Shown in pieces: positions 38,214 to 46,880 of a DNA stretch of 64,000 bases; position 1 is the stretch's first letter, and each line of letters begins with the position of its first letter. A model generated the notes under the pieces. The model did no database searches and was not told where the DNA came from. It saw nothing but the letters and a program-made list of their open reading frames with translations. The translations under genes and the position numbers were made by a program. Source of the DNA: Prochlorococcus sp. AG-363-K07 (lineage in GTDB: Bacteria > Cyanobacteriota > Cyanobacteriia > PCC-6307 > Cyanobiaceae); contig QCFO01000007.1 of NCBI GenBank assembly GCA_003280225.1, forward strand, positions 22,386 to 86,385, given 5' to 3'.

Positions 38214-38628
38214 AGTCAATTTCACCCGTCCACCGCATCTTTCTACCGTAGTAATCCTCTACCAAAATCAAAGCGGCAACAGCATCTAAATGATCTGATG
38301 GCAAAATCAATCCTCGTGGAAGTAATTTAAGGAAAAAACTAGGTGGCCAAAGGTCCCAGTATCTATTTCTTGCTCGAAGTGTAGAGCCTTTTTCTTCAAC
38401 AACAGTAATTTCACATACGCCGCTAAGTAATCTTTGCCAACGCAGACTAGTAGTACCATTTCCAATAACTATTTGATTAATCTCCCAAACAGACCTCCAA
38501 CAATGAATTAATTTCAGTACAGAAGATTGGCTAACTACCTTCCCATCCAAAACAACCTCAGCACATATATCAACAAGTAATAGGCCGCATTTACTGTTCC
38601 CAGGATCTATAGCGATAACAATACTCAT
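38191..38628 (-). CDS. RNase H-fold, RuvC/YqgF-like resolvase-type protein
   Basis: A 145-aa protein with the RNase H-like signs IVIAIDPGNSKCGLLLVD (first acidic residue D8), NQIVIGNGTTS (second strand), ITVVEEKGSTLRARNRYWD (acidic pair), and DHLDAVAALILVEDYY (terminal aspartate). This resembles YqgF/RuvC-type nucleases but is not a standard Holliday resolvase. Conserved in cyanobacteria as far as I recall. It overlaps DUF3146 by 23 bp, convergent, and follows DUF3084 on the same strand after 6 bp. Confidence 0.6.
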   Translation of the reverse strand: MSIVIAIDPGNSKCGLLLVDICAEVVLDGKVVSQSSVLKLIHCWRSVWEINQIVIGNGTTSLRWQRLLSGVCEITVVEEKGSTLRARNRYWDLWPPSFFLKLLPRGLILPSDHLDAVAALILVEDYYGRKMRWTGEIDFKIWHEQ

Positions 38629-38634
38629 AATTAG

Positions 38635-39558
38635 CTAGCTCTGAGCATCATCTTCACTTTTTTCTTGGACTTGTAAAGACACTAAGACTGGATCAGTTGT
38701 GTCACTTCTTCTCATCGAAACAGCTTCTAACTTCACAGTGCCTTCCTTTCTCCGCAACAATTCTTCAGTAATAAAGCTGATGGATCTAGAATTAAACTGT
38801 ATGACTGAACTCAAAGAACCTCTTCTCTTAATCTCAGATGAAGTTGATTGAAATAACAACTTAATTTGCTTACTCAGAGTCTCAAAATTAATTTCCTCTA
38901 GTTCAATAGTCGTACTTACTAAAACCTCACCCTTTTTAACAATATTTTTATTTGGTCTTACCTCAGGAAAAGCATAAACAGCTTTCTCTCCAAGTAAAAC
39001 ATTGCCAGCTGATCTAATATTTACAGCCCATGAACCTTTTTTGCTAAGAATTTCTTCTAAACGTTTAATATCACCTCTTAGGATAAAGACTATTCTTTTA
39101 TTAGGTTTTTCACCAGGTAACACTCTGCGATAGGCATCAAAATTTGCTCTTTGAAGTAGTCTTTCTATCTCTTTTTTGGACTGATCAGGATCATTTACAT
39201 TAATTGTTGATGTAGCAAGAGCTTGCCCACTGCTAATAACAACATCACCTTTTCTTAAGGCATATAAGTTCTTCTCTAGATATTTTAATTCTTTTTCACC
39301 GGACTTAATTTTTGCCTGAATAGCATCTAGCTCAAACAAGCCAACTCTTAGTTCCCGACTTACAAGAAGCATTAAGCCTAGTGAAATAGCACTAATCAAA
39401 CTTCCAGTAAATACTGTAATTAAAACAGCAGTTCGTCGAGGTCTAAGGTTAAAAAAGCTCAAGCGTGCCTTCCCAATACGACTACCTAGCAAATCCCCAA
39501 GAGTTGCCAGAACACCCCCTAAGAGGAGTAAGGAAATAACCAGTAGCCAGCCAGACAC
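38635..39558 (-). CDS. DUF3084 family membrane protein
   Basis: A 307-aa cyanobacterial protein with a GTG start. Two N-terminal membrane segments (LLVISLLLLGGVLATLGDLLGSRIG and AVLITVFTGSLISAISLGLML) surround the conserved FFNLRPRRTAVLI, then a coiled-coil-like helix (ELDAIQAKIKSGEKELKYLEKNLYAL), then a soluble C-terminal region. Function unknown in this family. It lies in a minus-strand block with the RNase H-like gene, ntcA and rph. Confidence 0.8.
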   Translation of the reverse strand: MSGWLLVISLLLLGGVLATLGDLLGSRIGKARLSFFNLRPRRTAVLITVFTGSLISAISLGLMLLVSRELRVGLFELDAIQAKIKSGEKELKYLEKNLYALRKGDVVISSGQALATSTINVNDPDQSKKEIERLLQRANFDAYRRVLPGEKPNKRIVFILRGDIKRLEEILSKKGSWAVNIRSAGNVLLGEKAVYAFPEVRPNKNIVKKGEVLVSTTIELEEINFETLSKQIKLLFQSTSSEIKRRGSLSSVIQFNSRSISFITEELLRRKEGTVKLEAVSMRRSDTTDPVLVSLQVQEKSEDDAQS

Positions 39559-39612
39559 AAAAAAAGCCTTTAAATAATGGAGCTTTAAATACCATCCTCT
39601 CCCAACACAGAC

Positions 39613-40347
39613 TTAATTAAAACGTTTTGCTAGGGCTATTGGATCAAGAACGGTTATTTTCTTTCTTTCTATAGTTACTAAACCTGAATTACGCAGATCT
39701 CCCAATAATCTTGTAATTGTTACTCTAGTTGAACCTATCGCTTCCGCAATGGCCTGATGAGATAAGCGCAAATCAATCGTGATGCCCTTTTGGCCAGGCA
39801 TCCCAAAATCTCGACAAAGCACCAGAAGAAAACTGACTAATCGCGATGACATATCTCTATGCGTAAGCGTTTCTATCATGGTCTCGGTTTGTAAAATCCG
39901 ACTGGATAACCCCTGCAGCAGCATCAACCCGACTCCAGCGTCATTTTCTATAGCATTACGCACTGATGCGGCAGGAGCAGCAACCATTTCTACTCTTGTA
40001 AAAGCAACAGCATGATAAAAACGATCTGAACGATGTCCTGTGAGAAGAGAAAGAACTCCGAATAGGCTGTTTTCTCTTAATAAAGCAACAGTGATTTCCT
40101 CTCCAGATTCATAAACCCTTGACAAACGTACGGCACCCCTACGAATGAAATAAACCCGTTCTGCAGGATCCCCAGGAAAAAAAATAGTTTTCGATCTTTC
40201 CACCTGCTCATTATTTGCACCATCAAGAGCCCTCATTTCATCCAGGAGGACTCTATTCAACGGCGGCTTCTGATTAGCTGCAGGTACAGATTTTTTTAGA
40301 TCAGGTTGTGGGGAATAACGGTTAAAACCGTTAACAGCATCAACCAT
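39613..40347 (-). CDS. ntcA: Global nitrogen regulator NtcA (CRP/FNR family)
   Basis: A 244-aa transcription factor with a cyclic-nucleotide-type sensor domain ([32 protein letters not shown]) that binds 2-oxoglutarate, a dimer helix, and the almost invariant NtcA recognition helix [25 protein letters not shown]. It activates nitrogen-uptake genes when nitrogen is scarce. The gene follows rph by 68 bp. A weak GTAN8AAC-like element (GTAGCAAAAGCAAC) is upstream of the start; autoregulation is known for this family but not shown here. Confidence 0.97.
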   Translation of the reverse strand: MVDAVNGFNRYSPQPDLKKSVPAANQKPPLNRVLLDEMRALDGANNEQVERSKTIFFPGDPAERVYFIRRGAVRLSRVYESGEEITVALLRENSLFGVLSLLTGHRSDRFYHAVAFTRVEMVAAPAASVRNAIENDAGVGLMLLQGLSSRILQTETMIETLTHRDMSSRLVSFLLVLCRDFGMPGQKGITIDLRLSHQAIAEAIGSTRVTITRLLGDLRNSGLVTIERKKITVLDPIALAKRFN

Positions 40348-40415
40348 GATGGCGAAGCAATTTCAAAGACGTTAAGGACAGCACTTATAACCACATGTAG
40401 CAAAAGCAACTGTTT

Positions 40416-41186
40416 TCAGCCTTGGTTCTCCAAAGCTAAAAGTTGTGCTTCGAGAAGATCCTTGATCCCAACCTGAGCAGTATCCAGTAAAGCGCTCAAT
40501 TCCTCCCTAGTAAATGACTTACCCTCAGCAGTCCCTTGAATCTCAAGCAACGAACCACAGCTGTCCATTACGACATTTAAATCAACATCAACCGTCGAAT
40601 CTTCTAAATAATTGAGATCTAACAAACCCACACCCTTCTTTAACCCAACTGAGACTGCCGCGACTTGACCAATTAAAGGATTTACAGACAATTCTCCCCG
40701 AACCAGCAAACGTGAACACGCTAAATACAGTGCAACCCACGACCCTGTAATTGCAGCGGTCCTAGTGCCTGCATCAGCCTGTATCACATCACAATCAATG
40801 AGAAAAGTCTTCTCCCCAAGGAGAGACATATCCAGCACTGCTCTCAAACTCCTTGAGATGAGTCGCTGAATCTCCTGTGTTCTACCGGAAAGCTTTAGTA
40901 ACTCCCGTTTTTGTCGATTAGGAGTAGATGCGGGAAGTAATCGATATTCAGAACTTAACCAACCTTTACCCTCTCCAGCACGCCAATTAGGAACACCATC
41001 TTTTATAGAAACGCTACATAAAACTGAGGTCTGACCGATTTTGATAATTAATGAACTCAGAGCAAATCCCATTGGGTCCAATTGGATATCAAACGGTCTC
41101 AATTCATCACAGGAGCGGCCGTCAATGCGAACAGAGTTGAGATAAGTCACGGATCTAAGAGGTGATGAATTGCTTGTATGTGGCAT
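40416..41186 (-). CDS. rph: Ribonuclease PH
   Basis: A 256-aa phosphorolytic 3'-to-5' exonuclease that trims tRNA precursors. Signs: DGRSCDELRPFDIQ, IGQTSVLCSVSI, GWLSSEYRLLPASTPNRQKRE (LLP..T..R family run), and DCDVIQADAGTRTAAITG. Its N-terminus includes ~15 extra residues. It is divergent from the CobO-like gene and upstream of ntcA. Confidence 0.95.
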   Translation of the reverse strand: MPHTSNSSPLRSVTYLNSVRIDGRSCDELRPFDIQLDPMGFALSSLIIKIGQTSVLCSVSIKDGVPNWRAGEGKGWLSSEYRLLPASTPNRQKRELLKLSGRTQEIQRLISRSLRAVLDMSLLGEKTFLIDCDVIQADAGTRTAAITGSWVALYLACSRLLVRGELSVNPLIGQVAAVSVGLKKGVGLLDLNYLEDSTVDVDLNVVMDSCGSLLEIQGTAEGKSFTREELSALLDTAQVGIKDLLEAQLLALENQG

Positions 41187-41285
41187 TCAGCATATCTATA
41201 ACACCATAGATAGTGTCATAAAACTTGTACGACCCAATCTTGCCGCTAGATTTAATCAATACAGTTCAGAGGGACAAAGGTTTTT

Positions 41286-41897
41286 ATGACCACTAGCTTG
41301 AGCCCTCGGTATGGCTCGAATCCAAAGCCCAATAACCATAACCATTCTGGATTGCATTCTGTGCAATCTTTTGTCCAGCAACCAACCCTGCATCTAGTTG
41401 AGCCTGAAGGTCAGCTACAAATTCACACAGCAGCTCATAGGGGCAGTTTCTCCAGAGTCCTTAGTGAAGCATTAAGAGCAGCAGGACTAGGACGCAGGGT
41501 CATGGTCGCCCAGTTTTTAAAAGGCGGTGTTTCTCAAGGGCCTGATCGGAGCATCCAACTCTGTGGTCGACTTGACTGGGTTAGGCCTGATATCCCAGCC
41601 TTGCTGACACAAAATATCAACGACTACCGGTGCAAAGAAAAAAAGATCAGTGCTATTGAAGCAGTTCAACAAGTTTGGGAAGCTTGCAAAATTCGTCTTC
41701 TAGGGAAAGAACTAGACCAACTTGTTTTAGATGAGATTGGCTTAGCAATTTCCCTTGGATATCTCAAGGAAAATGACGTAATTGAGACCCTTACACAACG
41801 ACCAGGATCAATGGATGTCATCCTTACAGGGCCTTCTATTCCTTCTAGAGCCATCTCAATGGCTGATCAAGTTACCGAATTGCGCTGTGGCCACTAA
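41286..41897 (+). CDS. CobO/BtuR-like protein with a degenerate P-loop
   Basis: A 203-aa protein that aligns by eye to cob(I)yrinic acid adenosyltransferase (CobO/BtuR): LRAAGLGRRVMVAQFLKGG, WEACKIRLLGKELDQLVLDEI with D149 and E150, and IILTGPSIPSRAISMADQVTELR. The family P-loop (TGxGKGKTTAA) is replaced by TAAHRGSFSR at 48-57, so the glycine-lysine-threonine needed to bind ATP is missing. The first ~45 residues are a low-complexity, asparagine- and histidine-rich extension. The adenosyltransferase function is therefore doubtful. The stop overlaps the dcd start (TAATG). Confidence 0.72.
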   Translation: MTTSLSPRYGSNPKPNNHNHSGLHSVQSFVQQPTLHLVEPEGQLQIHTAAHRGSFSRVLSEALRAAGLGRRVMVAQFLKGGVSQGPDRSIQLCGRLDWVRPDIPALLTQNINDYRCKEKKISAIEAVQQVWEACKIRLLGKELDQLVLDEIGLAISLGYLKENDVIETLTQRPGSMDVILTGPSIPSRAISMADQVTELRCGH

Positions 41898-42490
41898 TGC
41901 TTAAAAACGATCGCTGGATTACAGAGCAAGCCGAAGCAGGCATGCTTAAGCCTTTTCAAGCTGGATTAGTTCGTCATTTAGAGCCTGAGTCCAATAAACG
42001 TCCTGTCCTTAGTTTTGGATGTTCTTCATATGGATACGATCTCAGACTGTCCTCAAAAGAGTTCCTTATATTCCGTCATGTTCCAGGAACAATAATGAAC
42101 CCTAAGCAATTTAACCCTGCCAATTTAGAGCCAACATCTCTCCATAAAGATAAAGATGGAGAATATTTTATTCTCCCAGCTCATTCTTATGGATTAGGAG
42201 TGGCTTTAGAAAAGCTAAAAGTACCCAAAAATATCACGGTAATTTGTCTTGGTAAAAGTACATATGCCCGATTAGGGATCATAGTCAATACCACACCAGC
42301 AGAAGCAAGTTGGGAAGGTCATTTAACCCTTGAATTTAGTAATAGCTCAGGTGCGGATTGTCGAATATATGCCAATGAAGGGATTTGCCAATTGCTTTTC
42401 TTTGAAGGGGACCCTTGCGAAACAACCTATAGCGATAGGCGAGGCAAATACCAACACCAACCAGAAAGAGTTACACTTGCAAAAATTTAA
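41897..42490 (+). CDS. dcd: dCTP deaminase
   Basis: Converts dCTP to dUTP, feeding thymidylate synthesis. The 197-aa protein has WITEQAEAGMLKPFQ, LSFGCSSYGYDLRLS, LGKSTYARLGIIVNTTPAEASWEGHLTLEFSN (active-site region with the catalytic glutamate), and GICQLLFFEG. The start ATG shares a base with the CobO-like gene's stop. thyX follows 2 bp after the stop, forming a dUTP-to-dTMP pair. Confidence 0.96.
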   Translation: MLKNDRWITEQAEAGMLKPFQAGLVRHLEPESNKRPVLSFGCSSYGYDLRLSSKEFLIFRHVPGTIMNPKQFNPANLEPTSLHKDKDGEYFILPAHSYGLGVALEKLKVPKNITVICLGKSTYARLGIIVNTTPAEASWEGHLTLEFSNSSGADCRIYANEGICQLLFFEGDPCETTYSDRRGKYQHQPERVTLAKI

Positions 42491-42492
42491 TC

Positions 42493-43140
42493 ATGAGCAT
42501 TGTTGAACTAATTAGTGTCAGCCCTGAAGCAGAAAAGACAATGGCATACATTGCAAGAGTAAGCAATCCGAAAAACCAAGACAATGAAAATTTCGAGAAA
42601 TTAATCAAATACTGCATAAAAAATGAACATTGGAGTGTATTTGAGCAGGCTTATATGACAATTCAAATTGAAACAAACAGAGGAATTGCAGCACAAATAT
42701 TAAGACATAGATCTTTCACATTTCAAGAGTTCTCTCAAAGATATGCCGAAAGTACTCAGCTAGGTCAAATACCTATACCCGAATTAAGACGACAAGATTA
42801 CAAAAACAGGCAAAATTCCTTTTCAGACTTATCAGATAATTTGCAAAAGAAATTTGAATCAAGAATTAGGGATCACTTCGAAAAATCTATTGAGCTATAC
42901 GAAGAAATGATTGCATCAAACATTGCAAAAGAGTGCGCCAGATTTATTCTTCCATTAGCAACTCCAACTAGAATATATATGACTGGATCTTGTAGATCTT
43001 GGATCCATTACATCAAGCTTCGTTCTGGACATGGGACACAAAAAGAACATATGAATATAGCTAGAGAATGCAAGAAAATATTCTGTGATCAGTTCCCAAT
43101 AGTTTCATCTGCGCTTGAATGGAGAGATAATCAAGAATGA
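42493..43140 (+). CDS. thyX: Flavin-dependent thymidylate synthase
   Basis: Makes dTMP from dUMP using FAD and methylene-THF. The ThyX motif is exact: RHRSFTFQEFS (R71, S81) followed by QRYAES, and C-terminal TRIYMTGSCRSWIHYIKLR. At 215 aa it is family length. Directly behind dcd, so the two enzymes sit in series; glyA, elsewhere in this window, supplies the one-carbon donor. It overlaps the convergent txlA-like gene by 10 bp. Confidence 0.97.
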   Translation: MSIVELISVSPEAEKTMAYIARVSNPKNQDNENFEKLIKYCIKNEHWSVFEQAYMTIQIETNRGIAAQILRHRSFTFQEFSQRYAESTQLGQIPIPELRRQDYKNRQNSFSDLSDNLQKKFESRIRDHFEKSIELYEEMIASNIAKECARFILPLATPTRIYMTGSCRSWIHYIKLRSGHGTQKEHMNIARECKKIFCDQFPIVSSALEWRDNQE

Positions 43141-43694
43141 CTTCTTGGCAAAGAATTTGTAATTTTAACTCTAGTCAAAGAATCATTAGAAGGAAATTTA
43201 CTAACTTCTGTAGAGAGAGGAAAGGAGGGGATAGACCTCTCATCAAGCAGAGCTTGAATCATTTTATCTAGTTGCTGTTCATCCCTAAATCCCAATGATC
43301 TTGTTACTAAATTACCCTTTTTATCAAACAAATTAATTTGTGGAATCCCATTAACCTCATACTTTGTCAAAAAATCCTTCCACAAATTATTATCAACATT
43401 TAAAAGTACAACATCTACATCATTAGCAAATTTCTGATTAATGCCAAGAATAGTTGGTGCCATCAACTTACAAACCTCACACCAATCGGCATAGAACTCA
43501 ATAAGGGTTGGATGCCCATTGGAGATTGCAATATTAGGTTCTAGGGATTGTCTGGCTAGCTGCTCAAAAGGCGACTTGGCATTCATTCCTCCTCGAGCAA
43601 GAAAAAGAAAAGCAGTCAAAATCAATACTGAGAAAAGCAGAACAATTTTTTGCCATTCCAGAAGAAAGGTACTTCCCGAGGCTTTACTCGCCAT
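43131..43694 (-). CDS. Membrane-anchored thioredoxin-like protein (TxlA/HCF164-like)
   Basis: A 187-aa protein with one N-terminal anchor (IVLLFSVLILTAFLFLA) then a thioredoxin domain: LIEFYADWCEVCKLMAPTI (active site WCEVC) and GIPQINLFDKKG with the cis-proline. The family delivers reducing equivalents on the lumen side for cytochrome c or PSII assembly. The C-terminal ~35 residues are polar and variable. Convergent with thyX. Confidence 0.85.
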   Translation of the reverse strand: MASKASGSTFLLEWQKIVLLFSVLILTAFLFLARGGMNAKSPFEQLARQSLEPNIAISNGHPTLIEFYADWCEVCKLMAPTILGINQKFANDVDVVLLNVDNNLWKDFLTKYEVNGIPQINLFDKKGNLVTRSLGFRDEQQLDKMIQALLDERSIPSFPLSTEVSKFPSNDSLTRVKITNSLPRSHS

Positions 43695-43880
43695 GGTCAG
43701 GAGGCTTGTGAGAGAATTAGTTTCTAATTGATGCTAATGAATTTTCTAATAAAGTCATTGAACGAAATGACGACTTGCTAATCATTCAAGAAAGTCATTA
43801 CTTAACGTACAAAGAATTCAAATATCCAGGGCATTAAGGTAAGGTTAGCTCATATTAGAAGTAAACTGAGAACAAGATCG

Positions 43881-45290
43881 ATGGCCAAACCTGCGATACG
43901 TCTTGTTGGCCCTTCAATAGCTAGCAAAAATAATCTTGGTGTATTTGGTACAGATGGCATTAGAGGAAAGGTCGGAACAATCTTAACTCCAGCTTTAATC
44001 CTTCAACTTGGCTATTGGGCAAGTCATGCTCTACCTACTAAAGGGCCTGTGCTTATTGGGCAAGATTCTCGACTCAGCAGCGATATGGTTTCATCTGCCT
44101 TGGCTGCAGGGTTAACTGCTGCAGGAAGAGAGGTCTGGATTCTCGGATTATGTCCTACTCCCGCAGTCCCATATCTAATAAAACAAATAGGAGCTTCAGG
44201 GGGACTAATGGTCTCTGCTAGTCACAATCCACCTGAAGATAATGGGATCAAAATATTTGACTCCAATGGAGAAAAGTTAAGTCTTGAAAAGCAACAACTA
44301 ATTGAGTCCAAATTAAAAGGAGAACCTATTGATGAAAAATTGAGTTCCAATCAAAACTCTTTTGGCAAGGTATACCAACGCAATGAACTATTAGATGACT
44401 ACAAAAGCAATTTAATTGAATCTGTTAAAGGTAAAAGTCTTGCAGATTTACCTATTGTTCTAGATCTTTGTTGGGGTTCCGCTGCAGGGTTTGGCCGAGA
44501 AGTTTTTGAAGCTCTAGGCGCTAAAATCAAGGTATTACATGGACAACCTGACGGAAGCAAAATCAATGTCTCATGCGGGTCAACACAATTAGATCCATTA
44601 CGGAAAGCAGTTCTTGAATCAGGCGCAGAAATGGGTTTTGCATTCGATGGTGACGCTGATCGAATGCTTGCTATTGATAGTAAAGGACGAATCATTAATG
44701 GCGATCATATTCTGTTCCTTTGGGGCTCAACACTCCAAAAACGCAATGCTTTACCAGAAAATAGATTAGTGGCAACAGTTATGTCCAACCTTGGTTTTGA
44801 AAGAGCTTGGAAGAAGAAAGGGGGACGACTAGAACGAACAGCTGTGGGCGATCAGCATGTTCATGCCGCAATGCTATCCACAGGATCTGCCTTAGGAGGA
44901 GAACAATCAGGACATATTCTTTCTTCTGAGCATGGACTAGTAGGGGATGGACTTCTATCTGCCTTGCAAATGGCAACGCTTTGCCATACCCAAAACCTTA
45001 CTCTCGCAGAATGGCGTGATCAAAGCTTTAAAGCATTCCCCCAGAAATTAGTAAACGTAGCAATCCCGAGCTCTCAAAATATTCAAACTGAATGGAGAAA
45101 ATGTGAGCCATTGACTGAAGCTATAGAGAAAGCCGAAACCACAATGGGAGCAGATGGGAGAGTCCTGCTCAGAGCAAGTGGAACCGAACCATTGCTAAGA
45201 GTTATGGTTGAAGCTAAAGACCCTGCAATTGTTCACTCTTTATCTACACATCTAACTAAAATTGCAGAGCAGCATCTTTCGGCAGCCTAA
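43881..45290 (+). CDS. glmM: Phosphoglucosamine mutase
   Basis: Makes glucosamine-1-phosphate for peptidoglycan and LPS precursors. The 469-aa protein has GVFGTDGIRGKVG, catalytic serine loop SASHNPPEDNGIK (S114), metal site FAFDGDADRMLAID, and C-terminal LRASGTEPLLRVMVEA. This is the second phosphohexomutase of the window and clearly the GlmM type (DGDADR with NINVSCGST). Divergent from txlA. Confidence 0.96.
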   Translation: MAKPAIRLVGPSIASKNNLGVFGTDGIRGKVGTILTPALILQLGYWASHALPTKGPVLIGQDSRLSSDMVSSALAAGLTAAGREVWILGLCPTPAVPYLIKQIGASGGLMVSASHNPPEDNGIKIFDSNGEKLSLEKQQLIESKLKGEPIDEKLSSNQNSFGKVYQRNELLDDYKSNLIESVKGKSLADLPIVLDLCWGSAAGFGREVFEALGAKIKVLHGQPDGSKINVSCGSTQLDPLRKAVLESGAEMGFAFDGDADRMLAIDSKGRIINGDHILFLWGSTLQKRNALPENRLVATVMSNLGFERAWKKKGGRLERTAVGDQHVHAAMLSTGSALGGEQSGHILSSEHGLVGDGLLSALQMATLCHTQNLTLAEWRDQSFKAFPQKLVNVAIPSSQNIQTEWRKCEPLTEAIEKAETTMGADGRVLLRASGTEPLLRVMVEAKDPAIVHSLSTHLTKIAEQHLSAA

Positions 45291-45343
45291 ATTTTTCTAT
45301 TAATTGATTTTCGAAATTTATTAAATGGAGAAATACTTTTTAG

Positions 45344-46039
45344 CTAACAGAGTATATTATTTAAACCATTATATTTAATTGTCAGATCACTTAAACTAGG
45401 GATATTAATAGCATTTCGAGTATAAAAAGCTCTATAAATTTCTTGTCCATGAGAAAGAGAGAATTTTTCCCTTTCAGTAGCTACAGGGAAAGGAGATCTA
45501 TCAAAGTATTTATCACCTGTAGACCTAGAGAAACAATTGCTTAGATCAATCAATGATGCCATATGTTCAAAAACAGCAATCACATCACTTTGAATAAATA
45601 AAGAAGAGCCAGGCTTTAACGCCTTGGCTAAAGCTATTAAGAGAGCTGGCTGAAGTACTCTTCTTTTTTTATGCCGCCTTTTAAACCAAGGGTCAGGGAA
45701 CTGAATTGAGACGATTTCCAATTGTCCCACTTGCAATAACGAAAGCCATGTCTCCAAGCTGATGTTTGCATTACAAAACAAAAAACTTAGGTTCGTTAAT
45801 TCAGCATTCCTTCGATCACGTTCAGCGGCCAGAACCAATGGCTCTCGAATCTCCACTCCCAAGAAATTGCGCTCAGGATTCAGATGAGCCATTTCCAGCA
45901 AAAACCTCCCTCTTGCTGAGCCGATATCTAAATGTATTGGCAATTGAGCAATCTCAAAGAGATGCTCTGGTTTAGGCAGTTCTAAAGGAAGCTGAAAAAA
46001 ACTACTCAATGGATTTACATGCTGGCGCATGGAAAGCAT
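45344..46039 (-). CDS. trmB: tRNA (guanine-N7-)-methyltransferase
   Basis: Methylates G46 of tRNAs. The 231-aa protein shows LPIHLDIGSARGRFLLEMA (SAM-binding), NFLGVEIREPLV, VSIQFPDPWFKRRHKKRRVLQPALL (the TrmB hallmark FPDPW-KxRHxKRR), and a C-terminal TEREK motif. The first codons allow M1 or M4 as start. Convergent to glmM and divergent to the DUF3177 gene. Confidence 0.95.
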   Translation of the reverse strand: MLSMRQHVNPLSSFFQLPLELPKPEHLFEIAQLPIHLDIGSARGRFLLEMAHLNPERNFLGVEIREPLVLAAERDRRNAELTNLSFLFCNANISLETWLSLLQVGQLEIVSIQFPDPWFKRRHKKRRVLQPALLIALAKALKPGSSLFIQSDVIAVFEHMASLIDLSNCFSRSTGDKYFDRSPFPVATEREKFSLSHGQEIYRAFYTRNAINIPSLSDLTIKYNGLNNILC

Positions 46040-46151
46040 TCTTAGAGATTGAGTTTGATTGAATCAAACTAACGAGCTACCTAACTAAAATCAAAAAAAG
46101 ATTGGTAAAAGTCGTCATGGGATTGATAATGGCCTCTTACGAACCAACTAC

Positions 46152-46763
46152 GTGTCAGATTTTCAATACCGAATTCTCGTTTGGTTAATCTACCGCCTAG
46201 CAGCAACTTTTGCTGTGGGCCTGCCATTTATAATTCTAATTTGGGCACTAGTACAAAAAGAAACCTCAATGGTGAGGTTGATGACTATTTACTGGAAAGT
46301 GACGAGCTTGCTATTTATAAGCATGCTGTTACTGATTAATCAAAGACCTATTGGGTACATAACTGTTTTCATTACTCCTCTTCTAATGGTTATATCTATA
46401 TGGTTTTGGGTGGATCTAAATGATGAGTTAGCAGACCTACCTCCATGGAGACCATTACCTTTTACAGTCAGGTTGTGGAGATGGGCTTTAAGTTTATTTG
46501 GAATTTTATTGGGAGGGCTTACATTTATAAGCCTTCCTTGCTCACGAAATCTGATTGGTACAAAATGCACGGCTTGGTTAGAAGCTCCTCAAGATCTACA
46601 TAATTATGCAGAAAAAATCTTTGGATTTCTGTTTGGTGGAACATGGAATGAACCGCTAGCAGCCTTTCTTGGCTATTTAGCCCTAGTTGCTTATGGAGCT
46701 GGAATTCTTCAATGGTTGTTAATTCGCTTTCCAAAACACAGAAGAATTGCTGGTGATTTCTAG
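46152..46763 (+). CDS. DUF3177 family membrane protein
   Basis: A 203-aa protein with a GTG start and roughly five hydrophobic segments: YRLAATFAVGLPFIILIWALV, SLLFISMLLLI, YITVFITPLLMVISIWFWV, LWRWALSLFGILLGGLTFI, and FLGYLALVAYGAGILQWLLI. I recognise the cyanobacterial DUF3177 layout, including the middle DLNDELADLPPWRPLPFTVR. No function is known. It is divergent from trmB and convergent to ileS. Confidence 0.68.
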   Translation: MSDFQYRILVWLIYRLAATFAVGLPFIILIWALVQKETSMVRLMTIYWKVTSLLFISMLLLINQRPIGYITVFITPLLMVISIWFWVDLNDELADLPPWRPLPFTVRLWRWALSLFGILLGGLTFISLPCSRNLIGTKCTAWLEAPQDLHNYAEKIFGFLFGGTWNEPLAAFLGYLALVAYGAGILQWLLIRFPKHRRIAGDF

Positions 46764-46880
46764 AAATGCAGTAAGCATTCAACAAATCCAACCAAATCAC
46801 CCTTGGCCAAGAAATCAATTTAAATAATAGATTATTAAAAATAGAATTGATGAATAAAAACTAGATCAGCACTGCGGAAA

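Noticed and set aside
46340-46818. Minus-strand ORFs of 76 aa and 97 aa over the DUF3177 gene
   Set aside because: They are antisense to a membrane-protein gene with a clear transmembrane pattern.
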